A stretch of DNA of 64,000 nt from Pseudonocardia endophytica (GTDB lineage: Bacteria > Actinomycetota > Actinomycetes > Mycobacteriales > Pseudonocardiaceae), in assembly GCF_004339565.1 (NCBI RefSeq), contig NZ_SMFZ01000002.1, positions 930,001 through 994,000 of the forward strand, read 5' to 3'. Below the pieces are notes generated by a model that was not told where the DNA came from, did no database searches, and saw only the letters and a program-made list of their open reading frames with translations. Positions 55,999 through 62,236 of the stretch are shown piece by piece (position 1 is the stretch's first letter; every line of letters starts with the position of its first letter). Both the position numbers and the translations under genes were made by a program.

Positions 55999-56943
55999 GT
56001 GGCAGCAGATCCCGGCGAGCTGGTCGCGCGGGCACGCGACGGCGAGCACCGGGCCGTCGCGCGCCTGATCTCGCTGGTGGAGAACGCCAGCCCGCAGTTG
56101 CGCGAGGTCACCGCCGCTCTCGCCCCGCACACCGGGCACGCCCAGATCGTCGGGCTGACCGGATCACCCGGCGTCGGCAAGTCCACGACGACGTCGGTGC
56201 TGGTCAGCGAGCTGCGTGCGCGTGGCAAGCGGGTCGGGGTGCTGGCCGTCGACCCGTCGTCGCCGTTCAGCGGCGGCGCGCTGCTCGGCGACCGGGTGCG
56301 GATGGGTGACCACGCCACCGACGACGGCGTGTTCATCCGCTCGATGGCCACCCGGGGGCATCTGGGTGGCCTGGCCTGGGCGACGCCGCAGGCCCTGCGC
56401 GTGCTCGACGCGGCGGGCTGCGACGTCGTGCTGGTCGAGACCGTCGGTGTCGGACAGTCCGAGGTGGACGTCGTCGGACTGGCCGACACGGCCGTCGTGC
56501 TGCTGGCACCCGGGATGGGCGACGGCGTGCAGGCCGCCAAGGCCGGGATCCTCGAGATCGGCGACGTGTTCGTCGTGAACAAGGCCGACCGGGACGGCGC
56601 CCGCCAGACCGTGCGCGAGCTGAAGAACATGCTGACGCTCCGCGACGGCAGCGACGAGTGGTCCCCGCCCGTCCTGCGCACCGTCGCGGCCAGGGCCGAG
56701 GGGCTGGACGGGGTCGCCGACGCCGTCGCCGAGCACTTCGCGTGGAGCGAACGCACCGGTGCTCTGGCCCGGCGCCGGCGGCTGCGTGCCCGCAGCGAGA
56801 TCGAGGCCATCGGACTGGACCAGGTGCGCACCCGGATGGAGGGCCTGCGCGGCGGCGACGCGCTCGACGGGCTGGCCGACCGCGTGCTCGCCGGCGAGAT
56901 CGACCCCTACGCGGCCGCCGACGAGCTGCTGTCCCGCGCCTGA
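55999..56943 (+). CDS. meaB: MeaB-type GTPase chaperone of acyl-CoA mutases
   Basis: G3E-family GTPase (314 aa) that gates cofactor loading and protects B12-dependent acyl-CoA mutases. P-loop GSPGVGKSTTT near residue 56, DPSSPFSGGALLGDR (switch region), ETVGVGQSEVDV, and NKADRDGA as the base-specificity motif. It starts 16 bp after the thiolase. Its likely client in this window is the ethylmalonyl-CoA mutase 30 kb away, although a methylmalonyl-CoA mutase elsewhere is also possible. Confidence 0.94.
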   Translation: MAADPGELVARARDGEHRAVARLISLVENASPQLREVTAALAPHTGHAQIVGLTGSPGVGKSTTTSVLVSELRARGKRVGVLAVDPSSPFSGGALLGDRVRMGDHATDDGVFIRSMATRGHLGGLAWATPQALRVLDAAGCDVVLVETVGVGQSEVDVVGLADTAVVLLAPGMGDGVQAAKAGILEIGDVFVVNKADRDGARQTVRELKNMLTLRDGSDEWSPPVLRTVAARAEGLDGVADAVAEHFAWSERTGALARRRRLRARSEIEAIGLDQVRTRMEGLRGGDALDGLADRVLAGEIDPYAAADELLSRA

Positions 56944-57005
56944 GGCGCGCCGTCCCACCACCCCGACGCTGCACCCACCCGAGGTGCCGGCGGCGGCGGG
57001 CCCGC

Positions 57006-57509
57006 TCAGTCGAAGTCGCCGGCGGCCCTGCGGACGTCGGTCAGCAGCGCGAACAGCTGGTCGCGCTGCTCGGTGGACAGGCCGGACAGACCGAAGTCGA
57101 TCGCCGTCACGGACTCGGTCGCCTCGTCGAGACGCGTGCGGCCGTCGTCGGTCAGTTCGACGAGCGTCGCGCGCCGGTCCGTCGGGTGCGGCACCCGGCG
57201 GACGAGCCGGTCGTGCTGGAGGCGGTCGACGATGTTCGTGACGCTCGTCGGGTGCAGCTGCAACCGCTCGCCCATCACCCGCATCGGCAGGCTGCCCCGG
57301 CTGGCGAACCGCAGCAGCACCATCGCCTCGTAGCGGGCGAACGTCAGGCCGTGCGGACGGAGCGCGGCGTCGACGGCGGAGAGCAGGATCTGCTGCACCC
57401 GCATCACGCTGGTGACGGCGGCCATGCTCCCGGACGGCCCGATCCGCTCGTCCCACAGCTGTGCCGCGCGATGGATCGGGTCGAACGGCAGCGACCCCCT
57501 GTTCGCCAT
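57006..57509 (-). CDS. MarR-family transcriptional regulator
   Basis: A 167-aa winged-helix regulator: LTFARYEAMVLLRFASRGSL and LHPTSVTNIVDRLQHDRLV form the DNA-binding part with the wing VPHPTDRRATLVELT. It is convergent with meaB and divergent from the thiamine-binding-protein gene, with 64 bp between starts. The ATG lies 8 bp after TAGCGT. Ligand unknown. Confidence 0.9.
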   Translation of the reverse strand: MANRGSLPFDPIHRAAQLWDERIGPSGSMAAVTSVMRVQQILLSAVDAALRPHGLTFARYEAMVLLRFASRGSLPMRVMGERLQLHPTSVTNIVDRLQHDRLVRRVPHPTDRRATLVELTDDGRTRLDEATESVTAIDFGLSGLSTEQRDQLFALLTDVRRAAGDFD

Positions 57510-57517
57510 GATCCGGG

Positions 57518-57523
57518 ACGCTA
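57518..57523 (-). promoter_or_regulatory. -10 hexamer for the marR gene
   Basis: TAGCGT on the minus strand, 8 bp before the ATG. Confidence 0.55.
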
Positions 57524-57573
57524 GCAGCGACGACGTCTCCCGGGCCGCCGGCAGTGGGTGGCAGGGTGGGCGC

Positions 57574-57891
57574 ATGCTCTTCGCGTTCAGCATCGCCCCG
57601 TCCGGCGGCGACTCCGCCGACGGCGTCAGCGCCGCGGTCGCCGAGGCGGTCCGGGTGGTCCGCGAGTCCGGACTGCCCAACGAGACGACCTCGATGTTCA
57701 CCACGATCGAGTCCGAGACCTGGGACGAGGGGATGGCGGTGGTCAAACGCGCCGTCGAGGTGGTGCAGGCCGTCGCGCCGCGGGTGAGCCTGGTGCTGAA
57801 GGCGGACATCCGCCCCGGGTACACCGGCCAGCTGACGTCGAAGGTCGAGCGGGTCGAGCAGGCGCTCCGCAACGCGCCGGAGACGCGATGA
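57574..57891 (+). CDS. MTH1187/YkoF-family thiamine-binding protein
   Basis: A 105-aa ferredoxin-like-fold protein. The start LFAFSIAPSGGDSADGVSAA and the middle TTSMFTTIESETWDEGMAV are characteristic of the MTH1187 family, whose members bind thiamine or related molecules. No thi box or thiamine transporter is nearby, so its role here is unclear. It overlaps the next gene as ATGA. Confidence 0.85.
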   Translation: MLFAFSIAPSGGDSADGVSAAVAEAVRVVRESGLPNETTSMFTTIESETWDEGMAVVKRAVEVVQAVAPRVSLVLKADIRPGYTGQLTSKVERVEQALRNAPETR

Positions 57892-58622
57892 GCGACGCTC
57901 CGACGCGGTTCGTGCTGGTACACGGTGCGTGGCACCGCGGATCGTGCTGGGCGCCGCTGGTCGCCGACCTGGTCCGCCGCGGGTTCCGGGTGGAGGCGCC
58001 CGACATGCCGTCGGACACGTCCGGTCACGGCGCGCAGGACTACGCGGACACGGTGCTGGCCGCGCTCGGTCCCGGCCGGGAGCCGGTGGTGCTCGTCGGG
58101 CACTCGCTGGGTGGCCTGACCGTGCCGGTCGCGGCCGAGCGGCTCGGGCCCGGGCGGGTCACCGCGATGGTGCTGCTCGCGGCCATGACGCCGGTGCCGG
58201 GGACGTCGTTCATCGGGCGGCTGCGCGACGAGCCGGGTGTGATGGTCGAGGGCTACGACCGTGGCGTGCGCCGCGGCGAGGACGGGACCACGTACTGGCC
58301 GGCCGACGCGATCGCCGACGGCCTCTACCGCGGGGTGGCCGACGAGTCGTCGGACGCGGTCGTCGAGGCGGCCGCCGCGGGGCTGCGCCCGCAGGCGTGG
58401 ACGATCGGGAAGGAGGTCACGCCCCTGCAGGCCTGGCCGGCCGCCCGCACGGTCGGGGTGGTCTGCGCGCAGGACCGCGTCGCCGACCCGGACGCGTTCC
58501 GGCGGGCGCTGGCGGACGTCCGCGCGGACGTCGTCGACCTGCCGGGCGGGCACTTCCCGATGCTCACCCGGACCGCCGAGCTCGGCGACGTACTGGAGGG
58601 CGTCGCCCACCCGGACGCGTGA
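57888..58622 (+). CDS. Alpha/beta-hydrolase fold protein
   Basis: A 244-aa hydrolase: FVLVHGAWHRGSCWAPLVAD (oxyanion HG), nucleophile Ser in VVLVGHSLGG, Asp in CAQDRVADPD, and His in LPGGHFPMLTRT complete the triad. It resembles plant-type hydroxynitrile-lyase/methylesterase-like hydrolases (HGAWHGSWCW type). Coupled by overlap to the thiamine-binding-protein gene. Substrate is unknown. Confidence 0.88.
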   Translation: MSDAPTRFVLVHGAWHRGSCWAPLVADLVRRGFRVEAPDMPSDTSGHGAQDYADTVLAALGPGREPVVLVGHSLGGLTVPVAAERLGPGRVTAMVLLAAMTPVPGTSFIGRLRDEPGVMVEGYDRGVRRGEDGTTYWPADAIADGLYRGVADESSDAVVEAAAAGLRPQAWTIGKEVTPLQAWPAARTVGVVCAQDRVADPDAFRRALADVRADVVDLPGGHFPMLTRTAELGDVLEGVAHPDA

Positions 58623-58662
58623 TCGACGGGGCGTTCCGCGCGTGCGGAGCGACCGTGCCAGG

Positions 58663-59664
58663 ATGTCTGTCGTGTCACGTCCAGATCCTCGTCAGGCGGC
58701 TGCCCAGCGGGCGGCGGCGTCCTCGGCCATGGCCGGCGCGGTCGACCTCTCCGCACTGAAGGCCCGTTCTGAGGCCGCGAACCGTCCGCAGCAACCCGGC
58801 GGTGGCGCCGGTGGTGGTGGCGGCGGTGCCGGCGCGAGCCAGTACGTGGTCGAGGCGTCCGAGGCGAACTTCCAGGACGTCGTCGAACGCTCGGTCCAGG
58901 TCCCGGTCGTCATCGAGCTGTGGGCGAGCCGCTACCCGCGCGAGGAGCAGGTCTCCTCGGAGCTCGAGCGTCTCGCGACGAACGGCGGCGGTGCCTGGGT
59001 GCTGGCGCGCGTCGACATCGACCAGGCCCCGCGCATCGCGCAGGCGTTCGGCGTCCAGCAGGTCCCGATGATCGTGATCGTGGCCGGTGGGCAGCCGGTG
59101 GACGCGGTGAACGGTGCGATGCCGGACGCCCAGGCCGCACAGTGGGTGAAGTCCCTGCTGGACGCCCTGCGCGACCGGATGCCCGCGATCGCGGAGGGCG
59201 AGAAGCGAGCCGCCGCGGGCGGCGACGGCGACGGCGAGCCCGAGGAGGAGCCGGAGGACCCGCGCTTCACCGCGGCCGAGGACGCGCTCGAGGCGGGGGA
59301 CTACGTCGCGGCCGAGGCCGCCTACCAGGCCATCCTGGACAGCGAGCCGGCCAACGAACAGGCGACCGCCGCGATCGCGCAGGTCCGGTTCCTGGCCCGC
59401 GCCGAGCAGGCCGACCCGACCGCGATCGAGCGTGCGGACGCCGCACCCGACGACGTCGACCTCCAGATCGCCGCCGCGGACGCGGAGATGGCGGCGGACC
59501 GCGTCGAGGACGCGTTCGGGCGCCTGGTCGCGACCGTCGGACGGACCGGGGGCGACGACCGGGACCGCGCCCGCGAGCACCTCGTCGGGCTGTTCGAGCT
59601 GTTCCCGGCGGACGACCCGCGGGTCACCACCGCCCGCCGGGCGCTGGCCCGCGCACTGTTCTGA
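58663..59664 (+). CDS. YbbN/CnoX-like thioredoxin-fold co-chaperone with TPR region, lacking CxxC
   Basis: A 333-aa protein: a Gly-rich linker (about residues 45-55), a thioredoxin fold in which the active site reads ELWASRYPREEQ instead of WCGPC, then an acidic stretch and a C-terminal TPR-like region (AAEDALEAGDYVAAEAAYQ). This matches the actinobacterial YbbN group (Rv1324-like position before glgB), which works as a redox-inactive holdase co-chaperone. A GTG at 58672 with CAGGAT 7 bp upstream is an alternative leaderless start. Confidence 0.88.
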   Translation: MSVVSRPDPRQAAAQRAAASSAMAGAVDLSALKARSEAANRPQQPGGGAGGGGGGAGASQYVVEASEANFQDVVERSVQVPVVIELWASRYPREEQVSSELERLATNGGGAWVLARVDIDQAPRIAQAFGVQQVPMIVIVAGGQPVDAVNGAMPDAQAAQWVKSLLDALRDRMPAIAEGEKRAAAGGDGDGEPEEEPEDPRFTAAEDALEAGDYVAAEAAYQAILDSEPANEQATAAIAQVRFLARAEQADPTAIERADAAPDDVDLQIAAADAEMAADRVEDAFGRLVATVGRTGGDDRDRAREHLVGLFELFPADDPRVTTARRALARALF

Positions 59665-60920
59665 CCATTCCCCGTGACGACCGGGCGGCCCACCGGACGA
59701 GGGCGCTCGGCGTCGTCGCGCGCCTGGTCGCGGCGGCGGCCGTCGGGCTGGCCGTGGCGCTGCTGGCCGTCGGCAACACGCCGTTGCTGCTGCTGGTGCC
59801 GTCGACCGACATGCCGCGGATGCACGTCGACTTCGAGACGTTCCGCGCGTCGGCCGTGGCGTTGCTGCACGGCGGTGACATCTACGACGCGGGCGCCGTC
59901 CTGCACAACCTGAACCCGCCGGTGCTGGCCGCGATGTTCGCGCCGCTGGGGCTGCTGGACCCGGTCGTCGGGTACCGGATCCTGGTCGGGATCACGGTCC
60001 TGATCGCGGTCGGCTGCGTGCTGGCCACGACGCGCGAGCTCGGCATCGGGCGGTGGTGGGGCGGCCTCGCGCTGCTGGCGCTGCTGGCGTCGTCGCCGCT
60101 GCACGGGACGATCCTGCTCGGCCAGATCTACGGTCTGCTGCTGCTCGGCGTCACCGCGGGGTGGCTGGCCGAGCGTCGCGGGCACCCGTTGCTCGCCGCG
60201 GTGCTGTACGGCGTGACTGTCGCGGTGAAGCCGTCGCTGGCGCCGTTGTTGCTGCTCCCGGCGGTGCAGCGGCGCTGGCCGGAGTTCCGGGCCGGCCTGC
60301 TCGCCGCGGCGGCCGCGACGCTCGTGGGGCTCCTCGCCGCCGGGCCGTCGTCCGGGTGGCACTGGCTGCGGATGGTCCTCGCCGAACCGGTCGCGACGAT
60401 CCCGGACAACGCGTCACTGCCCGGTCTCGCGATCCGCTGGGGACTGCCGTCGGTCGTCGGGACCGTGGTCGGCGGCCTGATCGTGGTCGGCACGCTGTGG
60501 TGGTTCCGGTCGCGCACCCTGCGCTACGGCCCGGACGCGGCGCACGGCACCGACCCGGCCGGGACGGCGCCGTGGGCGGTGCTGGCTGCCGGGCTGCTGG
60601 CCGCGCCGATCAGCTGGCACAACTACCTGATCCTGCTCTGGCCGGGCCTGCTGCTCGTGGTCGCGTCCGGACGGCAGGGGGACGCCCGGCGCGCCGTCGT
60701 CGCGGCGCTGTTCGCGCTGGCAACCGTCCCGGTGTCCTACGCCGACCTCTGGCCGGCCGGGAACCCGGTGTCCGCGGTCGCGCTGGCGCTCTACTCGGCG
60801 ATCCTGGCGGTCACCTGGCTGACGCTGCTGCGCCCGGCCGTCGGACCGTCGGTGCCGGTCACCACGGCGTTGTCCGATTCCTTCCGCTCTGCGGAAGTCG
60901 TGCCGCGACCACCGGGCTGA
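59661..60920 (+). CDS. GT87-family polyprenol-dependent mannosyltransferase-like membrane protein
   Basis: About 419 aa with around ten transmembrane helices; the DUF2029/GT87 family includes actinobacterial alpha-1,2-mannosyltransferases such as PimE. Motifs: DFETFRASAVALLHGGDIYD after helix 1 (the luminal acidic motif), TVAVKPSLAPLLLLPA, and SWHNYLILLWPGLLL. No ATG or GTG precedes the first helix; the only candidate there is CTG at 59661, which overlaps the upstream stop as CTGA. The next in-frame GTG (59754) would truncate helix 1. The start is therefore uncertain. Confidence 0.8.
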   Translation: MTIPRDDRAAHRTRALGVVARLVAAAAVGLAVALLAVGNTPLLLLVPSTDMPRMHVDFETFRASAVALLHGGDIYDAGAVLHNLNPPVLAAMFAPLGLLDPVVGYRILVGITVLIAVGCVLATTRELGIGRWWGGLALLALLASSPLHGTILLGQIYGLLLLGVTAGWLAERRGHPLLAAVLYGVTVAVKPSLAPLLLLPAVQRRWPEFRAGLLAAAAATLVGLLAAGPSSGWHWLRMVLAEPVATIPDNASLPGLAIRWGLPSVVGTVVGGLIVVGTLWWFRSRTLRYGPDAAHGTDPAGTAPWAVLAAGLLAAPISWHNYLILLWPGLLLVVASGRQGDARRAVVAALFALATVPVSYADLWPAGNPVSAVALALYSAILAVTWLTLLRPAVGPSVPVTTALSDSFRSAEVVPRPPG

Positions 60921-60967
60921 CTCGCGCACACTCCCGCACCGACACGTCGGCGTGCGAGGAGGCGGCC

Positions 60968-62212
60968 ATGGCGGACACGACGACCGCGTACCGGGGGTGG
61001 GTGGCGCCACTGTGCTGGGCCGCCGTCGCCCTCGAGGGGTTCGACCTGGTGGTGCTCGGCGTCGTGCTGCCGTCGCTGCTGAAGGAGCCGTCCTGGGGGC
61101 TGACCGCGTCCGGCGCGTCGGCGATCTCGGCGATCGGCCTGGTCGGCGTCATGGTCGGTGCGCTGGCGGCGGGCCCGCTCGCGGACCGGCTCGGCAGGCG
61201 GCGGGCGATGGTGTGGACCGTCGTGGCCTTCTCCGTGGTGACGCTGCTGTGCGCGTTCGCGACCGGCCCGCTGATGTTCGGCGCGCTGCGGTTCCTGGCC
61301 GGTCTCGGGCTCGGCGGGGTCCTGCCGGTGGCGCTGGCGATGGTCGCCGAGTCCGGTGGCGCCGGTCGCAGCGGACGTGCGACGACCGTCCTGATGACCG
61401 GCTACCACGCGGGCGCGGTGCTGACCGCCCTGCTCGGCCGCCTGCTGATCGAGCCGTACGGGTGGCAGATCCTGTTCGTGCTCGGTGCCCTGCCCGCCGT
61501 CGTCCTCGTGCCATTGCTGGCCCTGCGGCTGCCGGACACGGCCCCCGCCGCCCCGGCGCCGGACGCCCGCGAGACACGCAACCCGATGGCCCAGCTGGTC
61601 CGCGGCGGGTTCCTGGGATCGTCGATCGCGTTCTGGGTCGCGTCGTTCATGGGCCTGCTGCTGGTCTACGGCCTGAACACGTGGCTCCCGGTGATCATGC
61701 TCGCGGCCGGGTACGAGCTGACCAACGCGCTGCTGCAGCTGCTCGTGCTCAACGTCGGTGCCGTGCTCGGCCTGCTGGTGGCCGGCCGCGTCGCCGACCG
61801 GATCGGCATGCGCCGCGCCGCGATCGTCTGGTTCACGACGGCCGCGCTGTTCCTCGCGCTGCTCTCGATCCGCCTGCCCGGCGCCGCCGTCTACGTCGGC
61901 GTCCTGTTGGCGGGCGTGTTCGTGTTCAGCTCGCAGGTGATCGTCTACGCCTACGTCGGCAGGCACTACCCGGCGCACGCCCGCGCGTCCGCGCTCGGGG
62001 CCGCGAGCGGAATCGGACGGCTCGGGGCGATCTCCGGTCCGCTGATCGCCGGCTCGCTCGTCGCGGCCGGGATCGCGTACCCGTGGGGCTTCTACGTGTT
62101 CGCCGCCGTCGCGCTGGCCGGTGCGGTCGCGATCGTGGCCGTGCGCAGGCGGGACGCGGCGGACGACCGCGAGATCGAGCCGTCCGCCCCGTCCGCTCCG
62201 CCGGCGGGCTGA
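60968..62212 (+). CDS. MFS transporter (aromatic-acid:H+ symporter-like)
   Basis: A 414-aa twelve-helix transporter. The N-terminal EGFDLVVLGVVLPSLL is typical of the AAHS group (Asp in helix 1). The loop 2-3 signature GPLADRLGRRRAM and its second-half counterpart AGRVADRIGMRRA are present. Possible substrates are benzoate- or protocatechuate-like acids; no degradation genes are adjacent. GAGGAGG precedes the ATG. Confidence 0.9.
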   Translation: MADTTTAYRGWVAPLCWAAVALEGFDLVVLGVVLPSLLKEPSWGLTASGASAISAIGLVGVMVGALAAGPLADRLGRRRAMVWTVVAFSVVTLLCAFATGPLMFGALRFLAGLGLGGVLPVALAMVAESGGAGRSGRATTVLMTGYHAGAVLTALLGRLLIEPYGWQILFVLGALPAVVLVPLLALRLPDTAPAAPAPDARETRNPMAQLVRGGFLGSSIAFWVASFMGLLLVYGLNTWLPVIMLAAGYELTNALLQLLVLNVGAVLGLLVAGRVADRIGMRRAAIVWFTTAALFLALLSIRLPGAAVYVGVLLAGVFVFSSQVIVYAYVGRHYPAHARASALGAASGIGRLGAISGPLIAGSLVAAGIAYPWGFYVFAAVALAGAVAIVAVRRRDAADDREIEPSAPSAPPAG

Positions 62213-62236
62213 GCGACCGGGCTCAGCGTCCGGGAG

